Assembly: GCA_964512305.1 (NCBI GenBank)
Contig: CAZEIW010000221.1
Coordinates: 1 to 19,852, forward strand
Source of the DNA: CAZEIW01 sp964512305
Lineage (GTDB): Bacteria; Pseudomonadota; Gammaproteobacteria; Burkholderiales; Burkholderiaceae_F
DNA: 19,852 bases
Direction: 5' to 3'
The notes under the pieces are model-generated. The model was not told where the DNA came from. It did not search any database and saw only the letters and a list, made by a program, of their open reading frames with translations. The translations under genes were made by a program, and so were the position numbers. How positions within the stretch are numbered: the first letter of the stretch is position 1; every line of letters starts with the position of its first letter. Below are positions 1 to 9,426 of this stretch, in pieces.

Positions 1-125
1 CGATCATCGATCGATTCCGCGCGGCCCATCCGCGGATCGAGGTCGGCGTGCTGCCGGTGCTGTCGGCGCTGCCGGGGATGGTCGAATTCATCGCCGACGC
101 GGTGGGGGGGCTGGCGAAGCGGTGA
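1..125 (+). CDS. C-terminal end of a probable CbiX/SirB-type sirohydrochlorin chelatase (partial)
   Basis: Only the last 40 codons are present, read in the frame starting at base 3 and ending in TGA at 123-125. The fragment contains RFRAAHPRIEVGVLPVL followed by a hydrophobic helix. This resembles the end of a CbiX-type chelatase repeat, where an 'RAAHP-x-IEV-x-VLP' strand precedes a final helix. CbiX/SirB proteins insert Co2+ or Fe2+ into sirohydrochlorin, which would fit the siroheme-dependent sulfite reductase and CobA encoded 3-9 kb downstream. The assignment rests on a short pattern and the context. The N-terminal metal-binding histidines lie outside the window. Another chelatase-like or unrelated alpha/beta protein is possible. 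Confidence 0.45.
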   Translation, partial: IIDRFRAAHPRIEVGVLPVLSALPGMVEFIADAVGGLAKR

Positions 126-135
126 GGTTTCGGCG

Positions 136-245
136 CTCACCCTCACCCCCGGCCCCTATCCCGCAAGCGGGAGAGGGGAGCTTCAAGCGGGCGCCGTGCC
201 TCCCCTCTCCCGCGCGCGGGAGAGGGGCCGGGGGTGAGGGTGAGC
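136..245. repeat. Compound REP-like inverted repeat (two hairpins nested in a larger dyad)
   Basis: The outer arms at 136-165 and 216-245 are complementary over about 30 bp, with one or two mismatches. They carry the CTCACCCTCACCCCCGGCCCC / reverse-complement theme. Inside are two small hairpins. One, around 157-177, has the form CCCGC-AA-GCGGG extended by GAGAGGGG. The other, at 202-227, is a perfect 26-bp palindrome with arms CCCCTCTCCCGC. The same hairpin core recurs at 18302-18331, so this is a dispersed element. It sits between the chelatase end and the convergent protease gene, where it could also stop transcription or stabilise 3' ends. Confidence 0.85.
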
Positions 246-281
246 CACCTGTTGCTTCGGCACCTGACCGCGTGCCAGCAG

Positions 282-1304
282 CTAAACCTGCTCGCGCGGC
301 ACCAGGGTCAGGTGCAACAGGCGCGTGCCGCGCACCAGGCGCAGCGCGCACAGCCTGCCGATCCGGCTGTGGTCGAGCAGGCGCAGCAGCGCGTCGATGC
401 CGGTCAGCGGCACGCCGTCGAGTCCGGCGAGCAGATCTCCCGGCTCGACGCCGGCCTGGCGCGCCGGGCTGTCGGGCTGGACCTCGACCACCCGCACCGC
501 GCTCGCCTGTTCGAGCCCCAGCGCGCGCTGCAACGGGCGCGGCAGCGGCGTGGTCGCGCCGGCGATGCCGACGTAGGCACGCCGGACGCGGCCGCTGGTC
601 AGCAGCTGCGTCACGACCCAGCTCGCGGTGTCGATGCCGACCGCGAAGCAGATCGATTGCGCGCCCTGGATCACCGCGGTGTTGACGCCGACGACCTCGG
701 CCGCCGAGTTCACCAGCGGCCCGCCGGAGTTGCCTGGATTGAGCGCGGCATCGGTCTGGATCACGTCCTCGATCAGGCGTCCGCTTTCGGCGCGCAGCGA
801 CCGCCCCAGCGCCGAGATCACGCCGGCGGTGACCGTGTTCTGGAAGCCGAGCGGATTGCCGATCGCCACCGCGAGCTGCCCGACCCGCAGCAAGCGCGAC
901 GACCCGAGGCGCGCCACCGGGAGATCGGCCGCGCCGACGCGGATCACGGCCAGGTCGGTGCCCGCATCGGCGCCGATAAGGTCGGCGTCGAACTCCCTGC
1001 CGTCGCCGAACGCGATGCGCACCTGCGTCGCTCCGTGCACCACGTGATTGTTGGTCAGCACCAGGCCGTCGGGCGAGAAGGCGAAGCCGGAGCCGCTGCC
1101 GGCGGCCTCGCGCGCGCGACCGGCACGATCGGTGATGCGCTTGCGCACCGTGATCGCGCCGACCGCCGGTCCGACCCGCTCCACGACGTTCGTCACCGCG
1201 CGCGAGTAGGCGTCCAGCGCCTCCGTGTCGTCCGGCGATGCAACCCCGTTCGCCGGCCCGTCGTGCGCGGCGCCCGCAGCAAGCGGCGGCGGTCTGTCTC
1301 CCAT
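282..1304 (-). CDS. HtrA/DegP-family trypsin-like serine protease with one PDZ domain
   Basis: A 340-residue S1C protease that would cleave misfolded or regulatory proteins. The catalytic triad is visible: His87 in LTNNHVVHG, Asp117 in GTDLAVIRV and Ser193 in NPGNSGGPL. The protease domain covers roughly residues 35-240. One PDZ domain follows, roughly 243-333, with AYVGI at its start and the SPARQAGVEPGDLL carboxylate-binding-loop region. DegP has two PDZ domains, so the architecture is nearer to DegS or short HtrA. No signal peptide or membrane anchor is seen before residue 35, so the product may be cytoplasmic, unless the start is wrong. The ATG at 1302-1304 was chosen because coding similarity begins just after it. 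The open frame continues far upstream only as a GC-rich shadow. The gene is divergent from ybiB with a 102-bp gap and converges on the REP-like element. Confidence 0.9.
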   Translation of the reverse strand: MGDRPPPLAAGAAHDGPANGVASPDDTEALDAYSRAVTNVVERVGPAVGAITVRKRITDRAGRAREAAGSGSGFAFSPDGLVLTNNHVVHGATQVRIAFGDGREFDADLIGADAGTDLAVIRVGAADLPVARLGSSRLLRVGQLAVAIGNPLGFQNTVTAGVISALGRSLRAESGRLIEDVIQTDAALNPGNSGGPLVNSAAEVVGVNTAVIQGAQSICFAVGIDTASWVVTQLLTSGRVRRAYVGIAGATTPLPRPLQRALGLEQASAVRVVEVQPDSPARQAGVEPGDLLAGLDGVPLTGIDALLRLLDHSRIGRLCALRLVRGTRLLHLTLVPREQV

Positions 1305-1406
1305 GGGGGCGAAGGTGGCGCCGCGCGCGCCGATTTCAAGACGCCGGCAGGGTCCCGCCATTGCCGACCCGAGTCCCCGGCTGCGACGGGCAGATGAAAT
1401 GGCATC

Positions 1407-2384
1407 ATGCGCGGCATGGGTCTGGATGTCGCAGCGCTGTTGCGCGAGATCGGCCGCGGCAAGGACGGCGCGCGCGCCCTCGCGCGCGAGCAGTCGCGCG
1501 ACCTGATGCGGGCGATCCTGGCCGGCGAGGTCGACGACCTGGAGCTGGGCGGCGTGCTGATCGCGCTGCGGGTCAAGGGCGAGACGGCGGCGGAGCTGGC
1601 GGGTTTCCTCGATGCGCTCGATCCGCACCTGCTGCGGGCGCCGGCCGGCGCCGCGCCATGCGTCGTGATCCCGACCTACAACGGCGCGCGCACGCTGCCC
1701 AACCTGGTGCCGCTGCTCGCTTCGCTGCTCGCGCGCGCCGGCATCCCGGTGCTGCTGCACGGTCAGGCCTCGGAGCCCTCGGGCGGCGCGCGTCCGCGCG
1801 CGCGCGTGGCCACGCTCGAGGTGCTGCGCGCGCTCGGCATCGCGGAATGCACCGCGCCCTCGGAGGCGGCCGCGCGCTGGTCCGCCGGCGAGCCGGCGTT
1901 CGTCCCGCTCACGTCGTTCGCACCGGGGCTGTCGCGACTGATCGGCTTGCGCCGCCGTCTGGGCGTGCGCAACGTCGCCCATACGCTGGCGAAGGTGCTG
2001 CGACCGGTGGAGGGCCCGTCGCTGTTGCTGTCGAGCTACACGCATCCGGAGTTCGGGCAGGTCACGGGCGAGCTCTTCGCCGCCACCCGCGCCTTCGCGC
2101 TGTCGATGCGCGGCACCGAAGGAGAAGCCGTGGCCAACGTGCGGCGCGCGCAACGCATCGACCTCTGGGTCGACGGCGGCTGCACGGCCGTCGTCCCCGC
2201 GCAGGAGATTGCCGGCCCGTCCGTCGAGCTGCCGCCGGTCGACGCCGCGTCGACGGCGGCCTGGATTCGTGATGTCGTCGACGCGCAACGGCCTGTCCCG
2301 GCCGCGATCCAGACCCAGATCGACGCGATCCGCGATGCGTTGAAGGGGTATCCGCACGCTTGCGGTGCATCGGCGCCCGCCTGA
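1407..2384 (+). CDS. ybiB: DNA-binding protein YbiB (TrpD2 family)
   Basis: A 325-residue protein of the anthranilate phosphoribosyltransferase fold. The helical N-terminal domain (about residues 5-70) contains LMRAILAGEVDDLELGGVLIALRVKGET, typical of TrpD/YbiB. The alpha/beta domain follows, with VVIPTYNGARTLPNLVPLLASLL and IPVLLHGQ. The family is known to bind nucleic acid rather than to make tryptophan, and E. coli YbiB is linked to the LexA-controlled DNA damage response. The conserved RNVAHTLAKVLRP and SSYTHPEFG segments in the middle match YbiB-like proteins. No trp genes are adjacent, which supports YbiB over TrpD. ATG 1407 is used. ATG 1416 (residue 4) is equally possible. Length matches the family (about 320). 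Confidence 0.9.
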   Translation: MRGMGLDVAALLREIGRGKDGARALAREQSRDLMRAILAGEVDDLELGGVLIALRVKGETAAELAGFLDALDPHLLRAPAGAAPCVVIPTYNGARTLPNLVPLLASLLARAGIPVLLHGQASEPSGGARPRARVATLEVLRALGIAECTAPSEAAARWSAGEPAFVPLTSFAPGLSRLIGLRRRLGVRNVAHTLAKVLRPVEGPSLLLSSYTHPEFGQVTGELFAATRAFALSMRGTEGEAVANVRRAQRIDLWVDGGCTAVVPAQEIAGPSVELPPVDAASTAAWIRDVVDAQRPVPAAIQTQIDAIRDALKGYPHACGASAPA

Positions 2385-2393
2385 GAGCGCCAG

Positions 2394-2424
2394 CCCGCGC
2401 CCGGCCGCGTAGCGGCGCGGGTTT
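2394..2424 (+). terminator. Putative intrinsic terminator after ybiB
   Basis: An 8-bp GC-only stem, CCCGCGCC (2394-2401) with GGCGCGGG (2414-2421), closes a 12-base loop and is followed by TTTCT. It lies 10 bp after the ybiB stop and before the sulfur operon. The U-tract is weak, so efficiency is uncertain. Confidence 0.5.
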
Positions 2425-2449
2425 CTCGGGGACGCGGCATCGCCGGTGG

Positions 2450-2490
2450 CCGGGTTCATATAACCGGCGCCATATATCCGCATAGCCATT
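2450..2490 (+). promoter_or_regulatory. AT-rich island with a small dyad: candidate control region of the sulfur operon
   Basis: Within very GC-rich DNA, 2455-2490 is conspicuously AT-rich, containing TATAAC at 2459-2464 and CATATATCC at 2471-2479. A dyad GGTT-CATA-TAACC type (2453-2465) overlaps the TATAAC. TATAAC matches 5 of 6 bases of a sigma70 -10 box, but no good -35 is found 16-18 bp upstream. That pattern would suit an activator-dependent promoter; CysB-type LysR regulators control such operons. The operator identity is inferred, and no CysB gene is in the window. Confidence 0.4.
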
Positions 2491-2552
2491 TCATCGTTCC
2501 GGTCGGCGGACCAAGTCCGTAGCCTGCGGATTCCGGCGCGTGCCGGAGATGC

Positions 2553-3407
2553 TTGCAGGAACAACTTCCCGTGATCCTCGAATTCGTCATCGGCGGGGCC
2601 CTGGTCGGCTTCGTCGTCGGCGCCACCGGCGTCGGCGGCGGGTCGCTGATGACACCGCTCCTGACGCTCGCATTCGGCGTTCCGGCACCGATCGCGGTCG
2701 GCACCGACCTGTTGTTCGCGTCGATCACGAAAGCGGGCGGGGCGTGGACCTATGCGCGGCGCGGCCTGGTCCAATGGTCGATCACGGGCTGGCTGGTGCT
2801 CGGCTCGGTCCCCGCCGCCCTGGCGACGCTGGCGGCGATCCGGCTCTGGCACCCGGATGCGGCGCAGTTCGCGGCGCTGGTGCGCCCGGCGCTGGCAGCC
2901 GCGCTTCTGCTGACCGCCGGCGCGCTCGTGTTCAAGGCTCGGATCCAGGCGCTGGGCCGCCGCTTTGCCGGCGGCGCTCGGCTCACGCCCGCGCGCGCGG
3001 CGGGTGCCGCGGGATCCGGCCTCTCCCTGGCGGTCCCGGTCGAGAATCCGAGCCGCCCCGTGCCCACCGTGGTGCTGGGCGCCGTGATCGGCGCGCTGGT
3101 CGCGCTGACCTCGGTCGGGGCGGGCGTCATCGGCGTGGTGGCGCTCTTCTTCCTGTACCCGGCGCTTCCGGCGCGCCGGCTGGTCGCGGCCGACATCGCG
3201 CATGCCGTGCCGCTGACGCTGGTCGCGGGGCTCGGGCACGTCACGCTCGGCACCGTCGACTGGACGATGCTCGGCGCGCTCCTCCTCGGATCGCTGCCGG
3301 CGATCACCGCCGGCGCACTGGTCGCCGAGCGCCTGCCCGAGCGCGCATTGCGAACCTCCCTGGCCGGCATGCTGGTCCTGATCGGCGCCCGGCTGCTGGT
3401 GATCTGA
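2553..3407 (+). CDS. Sulfite exporter TauE/SafE family membrane permease
   Basis: A multi-pass membrane protein of up to 284 residues with the two family half-repeats. The N-terminal one contains GATGVGGGSLMTPLL. The second, around residue 185, contains ALTSVGAGVIGVVAL. About seven to eight hydrophobic segments are visible, ending in LAGMLVLIGARLLVI. TauE/SafE proteins move sulfite, sulfoacetate or other sulfur or organic anions. As the first gene of a sulfate assimilation operon, it may take up sulfate or relieve sulfite build-up; the direction and substrate are inferred. Two starts compete: TTG 2553 with GGAG at 2545-2548 (short spacing), and GTG 2571 preceded by AGGA at 2558-2561 with 9-base spacing. 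The latter looks more natural and would shorten the protein by 6 residues. The stop lies 2 bp before cysI. Confidence 0.88.
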   Translation: MQEQLPVILEFVIGGALVGFVVGATGVGGGSLMTPLLTLAFGVPAPIAVGTDLLFASITKAGGAWTYARRGLVQWSITGWLVLGSVPAALATLAAIRLWHPDAAQFAALVRPALAAALLLTAGALVFKARIQALGRRFAGGARLTPARAAGAAGSGLSLAVPVENPSRPVPTVVLGAVIGALVALTSVGAGVIGVVALFFLYPALPARRLVAADIAHAVPLTLVAGLGHVTLGTVDWTMLGALLLGSLPAITAGALVAERLPERALRTSLAGMLVLIGARLLVI

Positions 3408-3409
3408 CC

Positions 3410-5102
<1,693 letters not shown>

Positions 5103-5110
<8 letters not shown>

Positions 5111-5633
5111 GCGCCGCATCATCCGCCTCCTCGACGGGCGCCCGCAGGTCGTGGAGGATCCGTGGCAGGTGCTGGAGGCTGGCGCCGACTGGGACGGCCG
5201 TCCGAACACCATCCTGCCGCTCGCCTTCCTGTCCGCACGCACCGATCTGCGGGCACGCGCCGGCGCTTTCGCCCTCTGGCTGGGCCCGGCCGACGATCCG
5301 GCGGAAGCCCGCCCCTGGTTCGACGCCGTGCCGCTCATCGCGGTGCAGTTTCCCAAGTTCACCGACGGGCGCGGCTACTCGACCGCTGCGCTCCTGCGCA
5401 CCCGGCACGGCTGGCGCGGCGAGTTGCGCGCGATCGGCGACGTCCTCCACGACCAGCTGTTCCAGCTGCGGCGCGTCGGCTTCGACAGTTTCGCCCTGCG
5501 CGCGGATCGAGATCCGGTCGACGCGCTGCGCGCCTTCACGGTCTTTTCGGACACCTACCAGGGCTCGGTCGACCAGCCGCTGCCGCATTTCCGGCGCGAC
5601 GCGCCGGCCCCGATCATCACGACAACGACCTGA
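5103..5633 (+). CDS. DUF934 family protein linked to sulfite reduction
   Basis: A 176-residue soluble protein recognisable as DUF934 from the central block VQFPKFTDGRGYSTAALLR, followed by GELRAIGDVLHDQLFQLRRV and FDSFALR. Family members almost always sit directly after a short siroheme sulfite reductase in proteobacteria and are annotated as probably involved in sulfite reduction. The biochemical role is not established. No cysteine cluster, flavin motif or signal peptide is seen, so it is unlikely to be a classical electron carrier by itself. The start ATG 5103 overlaps the end of cysI by 8 bases, implying translational coupling. cysH follows after 7 bp. Confidence 0.9.
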
Positions 5634-5640
5634 GACAGCC

Positions 5641-6378
5641 ATGACGACACGGCACGAATCCATCCCGAGCGAGCAACTGAGCGAGCGCGTCCATACCGCG
5701 CTCAACAACCTGCGCGAGGCGGCGGCGCTCGCCCCGGCGGTCTTTTCGACCAGCTTCGGAGCCGAGGACATGGTGGTGCTCGACCTGATCAGGCGCCACG
5801 GCCTTGCGATCGGCATCTTCACGCTCGACACCGGCCGGCTGCCGGAGGAAACCTACAAGCTGATGCAGGCGGTCGAGGAGACCTACGGGCGCTGCTTCGA
5901 CACCTTCTATCCGGACACGGCGGCGGTGCAGCGGCTGGTGGCCGAAAACGGCATCAACGGCTTCTACCGCTCGGTCGACGCCCGCAAGGCGTGCTGCGCG
6001 GTGCGCAAGGTCGAGCCGCTGGCGCGCGCGCTCAACGGCAAGCGCGCCTGGGTCACGGGTCTGCGAGCGCAGCAGGCCGTGACGCGCGCGGGGCTCGCGC
6101 CCCGGGCCCGCGACGAGAGCTTCGGGCTGGAGAAGTTCAGCCCGCTCGCCGACTGGAGCGAGGACGAGGTCTGGAGCTACATACGCGAGCAGGATGTCCC
6201 GTACAACGCGCTGCACGACCGCTTCTATCCCAGCATCGGCTGCGCGCCCTGCACGCGCGCGATCGCCGCCGGCGAGGACGTCCGTGCCGGCCGCTGGTGG
6301 TGGGAGAACCCGGAGTCCAAGGAATGCGGCCTGCACGCGGCCAGCGTGTCGAAGATCCCGGTGCGGGAGGCGGCGTGA
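5641..6378 (+). CDS. cysH: Adenylyl-sulfate (APS) reductase, [4Fe-4S] type, CysH family
   Basis: A 245-residue thioredoxin-dependent reductase producing sulfite and AMP from adenylyl sulfate. The [4Fe-4S] ligands that separate APS reductases from E. coli-type PAPS reductases are all present: Cys118-Cys119 (KACCAVRK) and Cys201, Cys204 (CAPCTR). The catalytic Cys229 is in KECGLH. The nucleotide-binding region is FSTSFGAEDMVVLDLI near the N-terminus. LDTGRLPEETY and WVTGLRAQQ are further family blocks. The APS assignment agrees with the absence of an APS kinase (cysC) gene or CysN-CysC fusion here. The gene starts 7 bp after the DUF934 stop, and its stop overlaps the GTG start of cysD by 4 bases. 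Confidence 0.95.
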   Translation: MTTRHESIPSEQLSERVHTALNNLREAAALAPAVFSTSFGAEDMVVLDLIRRHGLAIGIFTLDTGRLPEETYKLMQAVEETYGRCFDTFYPDTAAVQRLVAENGINGFYRSVDARKACCAVRKVEPLARALNGKRAWVTGLRAQQAVTRAGLAPRARDESFGLEKFSPLADWSEDEVWSYIREQDVPYNALHDRFYPSIGCAPCTRAIAAGEDVRAGRWWWENPESKECGLHAASVSKIPVREAA

Positions 6379-7307
6379 GCGGTTTGTCCGGCGGGGCGCC
6401 CGTCGGCCCGCGCACGCTTTCGCATCTCGACTGGCTCGAGTCCGAGGCGATCCACATCCTGCGCGAGATCGCCGGGCAGGCGGCCAATCCCGCGCTGCTG
6501 TTCTCCGGCGGCAAGGATTCGATCGTGCTGCTGCACCTGGCGACCAAGGCGTTCCGGCCGGCGCGCTTTCCGTTCCCGCTGCTGCACGTCGACACCGGGC
6601 ACAACTTTCCCGAAGTGATCGATTTCCGCGACCGCCGCGCCGCCGAGCTCGGCGAGCGGCTGATCGTGCGCAGCGTCGAGGACTCGATGGCGGCCGGGCG
6701 GGTGGTGCTGCGCAGCGCCGACGAGTCGCGCAACAAGCACCAGTCCGTGACGCTGCTCGACGCGATCGCCGAGTTCGGCTTCGACGCCTGCATCGGCGGC
6801 GCGCGCCGCGACGAGGAGAAGGCGCGCGCCAAGGAACGCGTGTTCAGCTTCCGCGACGGCTGGGGCCAGTGGGATCCGAAAAACCAGCGTCCCGAGCTGT
6901 GGAGCCTTTACAACGCGCGCGTCGCACGCGGCGAGCACATGCGCGTGTTCCCGATCAGCAACTGGACCGAGACCGACGTGTGGCAGTACATCGCGCGCGA
7001 ACGCCTCGGGGTGCCGTCGCTGTATTTCGCGCACCGGCGGCCCATTGTCAGGCGCGGCGGCGCCCTGGTGCCGGTGACGCCTCTCACGCCGCCGCGCGGG
7101 GACGAGGCGGTCGAACAGCTGAGCGTGCGCTTCCGGACGGTCGGCGACATCTCCTGCACCTGCCCGGTGGCGTCGACGGCGTCGACCTACGACGAGATCA
7201 TCGCCGAGACCGTGAACGCGACCCTGACCGAGCGCGGCGCGACCCGGATGGACGACCAGACCTCCGAGGCGTCGATGGAGCAGCGCAAGCGCGAAGGCTA
7301 TTTCTGA
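6375..7307 (+). CDS. cysD: Sulfate adenylyltransferase subunit 2 (ATP sulfurylase small subunit)
   Basis: A 310-residue catalytic subunit of the CysDN ATP sulfurylase, which makes APS from sulfate and ATP. The PP-loop motif SGGKDS is at residues 44-49, in LLFSGGKDSIVLLHLA. Other family blocks are HVDTGHNFPEVIDFRD, GGARRDEEKARAKER, the FPISNWTETDVWQYI segment, and the C-terminal QTSEASMEQRKREGYF. The region before the C-terminus reads VGDISCTCPVAS instead of the enterobacterial GCWPLTGAVES version. This resembles the variant known from other lineages. GTG 6375 was chosen because it overlaps the cysH TGA by 4 bases and no ATG lies between it and the conserved LSHLDWLESEAIHI. cysN follows after 38 bp. 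Confidence 0.95.
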   Translation: MSGLSGGAPVGPRTLSHLDWLESEAIHILREIAGQAANPALLFSGGKDSIVLLHLATKAFRPARFPFPLLHVDTGHNFPEVIDFRDRRAAELGERLIVRSVEDSMAAGRVVLRSADESRNKHQSVTLLDAIAEFGFDACIGGARRDEEKARAKERVFSFRDGWGQWDPKNQRPELWSLYNARVARGEHMRVFPISNWTETDVWQYIARERLGVPSLYFAHRRPIVRRGGALVPVTPLTPPRGDEAVEQLSVRFRTVGDISCTCPVASTASTYDEIIAETVNATLTERGATRMDDQTSEASMEQRKREGYF

Positions 7308-7345
7308 CCGGCCGCACCGGACCCGATCCTACGGACACCCATTCG

Positions 7346-8638
7346 ATGAAACGAGAAGACCTGCCCGCGCCGGAGCCCGACGATCGCGGCGTGCTGCGAT
7401 TCCTGACGTGCGGCAGCGTCGACGACGGCAAGAGCACGCTGATCGGCCGCCTGCTGTACGACACCAAGACGCTCTTGAGCGACACGATCGCCACGCTGGA
7501 GCGCAACGCCGCGCGCCGCGGGCTGTCCGAGCTCGACCTGTCGCTGCTGACCGACGGCCTTGTCGCCGAGCGCGAACAGGGCATCACGATCGACGTCGCC
7601 TACCGCTACTTCGCGACCGGTCGCCGCAAGTTCATCATCGCCGACAGCCCGGGCCACGTGCAGTACACCCGCAACATGGTGACCGCGGCCTCGACCGCGG
7701 ACGCCGCGGTGCTCCTGCTCGACGCGCGCAAGGGCGTGCTTGCGCAGACGCGCCGGCACGCGACCATTGCCGGCCTGCTCGGCGTGCGCCATCTGATCGT
7801 CGCGGTGAACAAGATGGACCTGGTCGGCTACGCCGCCGCGCCCTTCGAGGCGATCTGCGCCGACTTCCGCGCCTGGCTCGATCGGCAGCCGGCGCTGCAC
7901 GTCGGGGTCGATTTCATCCCGATCTCGGCGCTCGCGGGCGCCAACGTGGTCGACCGCCATCCGCTGCTGGCGTGGTTCGACGGCCCGACCTTGATCGAGC
8001 TGCTCGAGCAGGCGCCCGCGCACGAGGCCGACCTGGAAGCGCCGCTGCGCCTGCCCGTGCAGTGGGTGTGCCGCCCGTCGCAGTCCGACTTCCGCGGCTA
8101 CGCCGGACGCATCGAGACCGGCGAGATCGCGCTCGGCGACGAGATCGTCGTGTTCCCGTCCGGGCGGCGGTCGACCGTCGACGGCATCGCGATCGGCAGC
8201 ACGCCGGTCGACCGCGCCTGCGCCGGCCAGTCCGTGATGGTGACGCTGGCCGACGAGCTCGACATCTCCCGCGGAGACCTGCTGGCGCGGTCCGGCCCCT
8301 CGGCGCCACGGCCCGCCTCGCGCATCGACGCGACCGTGTGCTGGCTCGGGCGCCAGCCGCTCGACTCCCGCCGCGACTACCTGCTGCGGCAGGCCACGCG
8401 CGAGACGCGCGTGCGGGTGGGTGCGGTCGGCGCCAGGCTCGATATCGAGGCGCTCGAGTGGCAGGAGGCCGCCAGCGGCGCCGAACCCAACGACATCGTG
8501 CGGCTGCAGCTCGATACGCAGCATCCGGTGGCCGCCGACACTTATGCGGAGAACCGGGCCACCGGCAGCTTCATCCTCATCGACCCGGCCACCAACGACA
8601 CGCTGGCAGCCGGCCTGATCGCGGGCATCGCATCCTGA
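7346..8638 (+). CDS. cysN: Sulfate adenylyltransferase subunit 1 (GTPase subunit)
   Basis: A 430-residue EF-Tu-like GTPase that drives APS synthesis by CysD. G1/P-loop GSVDDGKST is at residues 23-31, the switch I region GLVAEREQGITIDVAYRYF at 71-89, G3 DSPGH at 100-104 and G4 NKMD at 155-158. Beta-barrel domains follow, with LPVQWVCRPSQSDFRGYAG and the final NRATGSFILIDPATN. The protein ends without an APS kinase (CysC) domain, unlike CysNC fusions, which agrees with direct use of APS by CysH. ATG 7346 has no strong Shine-Dalgarno sequence. The TGA stop shares one base with the ATG of cobA. Confidence 0.95.
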   Translation: MKREDLPAPEPDDRGVLRFLTCGSVDDGKSTLIGRLLYDTKTLLSDTIATLERNAARRGLSELDLSLLTDGLVAEREQGITIDVAYRYFATGRRKFIIADSPGHVQYTRNMVTAASTADAAVLLLDARKGVLAQTRRHATIAGLLGVRHLIVAVNKMDLVGYAAAPFEAICADFRAWLDRQPALHVGVDFIPISALAGANVVDRHPLLAWFDGPTLIELLEQAPAHEADLEAPLRLPVQWVCRPSQSDFRGYAGRIETGEIALGDEIVVFPSGRRSTVDGIAIGSTPVDRACAGQSVMVTLADELDISRGDLLARSGPSAPRPASRIDATVCWLGRQPLDSRRDYLLRQATRETRVRVGAVGARLDIEALEWQEAASGAEPNDIVRLQLDTQHPVAADTYAENRATGSFILIDPATNDTLAAGLIAGIAS

Positions 8639-9426
8639 TGGACGCGGGGGCTTCGAGCGGGCGGCGAGCGGGCCGGGTGGCCCTGGTCGGCGCGGGGCCC
8701 GGCGATCCGGACCTGCTGACGCTCAGGGCGGTCAGGGCGATCGCCGACGCCGACGTGATCCTGGTCGACGACCTCGTCGACCGCCGGGTGCTGGAGCATG
8801 CGGCGCCCGGCGCGCGCGTGGTCGACGTCGGCAAGCGGGGAGGCTGCCGCTCGACGCCGCAGTCGTTCATCGAGCGCCTGCTGCTGCGCGAAGCGCGGGC
8901 GGGCCGGCGCGTCGTGCGCCTGAAGGGCGGAGACCCGTTCGTGTTCGGTCGCGGCGGCGAGGAGCGCGATGCGCTGCTCGCCGCCGGCATCGAGGTCGAG
9001 GTCGTCCCCGGCATCACCGCCGGCATCGCGGCGCCGGCGGCCATCGGGGTTCCGGTGACCGATCGGCGGCATGCGGCGGGCGTGATCTTCGTCACGGGAC
9101 ACGCGCGCCGCGACGGCGACGACCCCGATTGGGCGCGGCTGGCCCAAACCGGCCTGACGCTCGTGATCTACATGGGCGTGGCGCGCTGCGCCGGCATCAG
9201 CGCCGCGTTGATCGCCGGCGGCCACGACCCCGGTACGCCGGCGGCCGTGATCCAGAGCGCGAACACGCCCGAGCAGCGCGAGCACGTCACCACGCTGGGC
9301 GACCTGGCCGCCGACATCGAGCGGCTCGGGATCGCCAGCCCGGCGATCCTCGTCATCGGCGAGGTCGTGCGCGGGGCACTCGCCTTGCGACAAGGGCAGG
9401 CGGTGCGGCGGCAGGCGGCGGGTTAA
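8638..9426 (+). CDS. cobA: Uroporphyrinogen-III C-methyltransferase
   Basis: A 262-residue SAM-dependent methyltransferase converting uroporphyrinogen III to precorrin-2. Motifs are GAGPGDPDLLTL (18-29), the KGGDPFVFGRGGEE loop (96-109) and VVPGITAGIAAPA (122-134). It is the stand-alone SUMT form. The dehydrogenase/ferrochelatase part found in CysG is absent, so siroheme completion needs other enzymes. The chelatase fragment at the left edge of the window could be one of them. Its place as last gene of the sulfur operon, with a 1-base stop/start overlap with cysN, suggests that siroheme supply is matched to CysI production. It ends 8 bp before the convergent acetyltransferase stop. Confidence 0.95.
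   Translation: MDAGASSGRRAGRVALVGAGPGDPDLLTLRAVRAIADADVILVDDLVDRRVLEHAAPGARVVDVGKRGGCRSTPQSFIERLLLREARAGRRVVRLKGGDPFVFGRGGEERDALLAAGIEVEVVPGITAGIAAPAAIGVPVTDRRHAAGVIFVTGHARRDGDDPDWARLAQTGLTLVIYMGVARCAGISAALIAGGHDPGTPAAVIQSANTPEQREHVTTLGDLAADIERLGIASPAILVIGEVVRGALALRQGQAVRRQAAG

Noticed and set aside
282..3239. Minus-strand open frame of 985 codons read as one protein
   Set aside because: Only the part below 1304 has HtrA similarity. The rest is Arg/Gln/His-rich and lies antisense to ybiB and the permease, typical of a GC-biased shadow.
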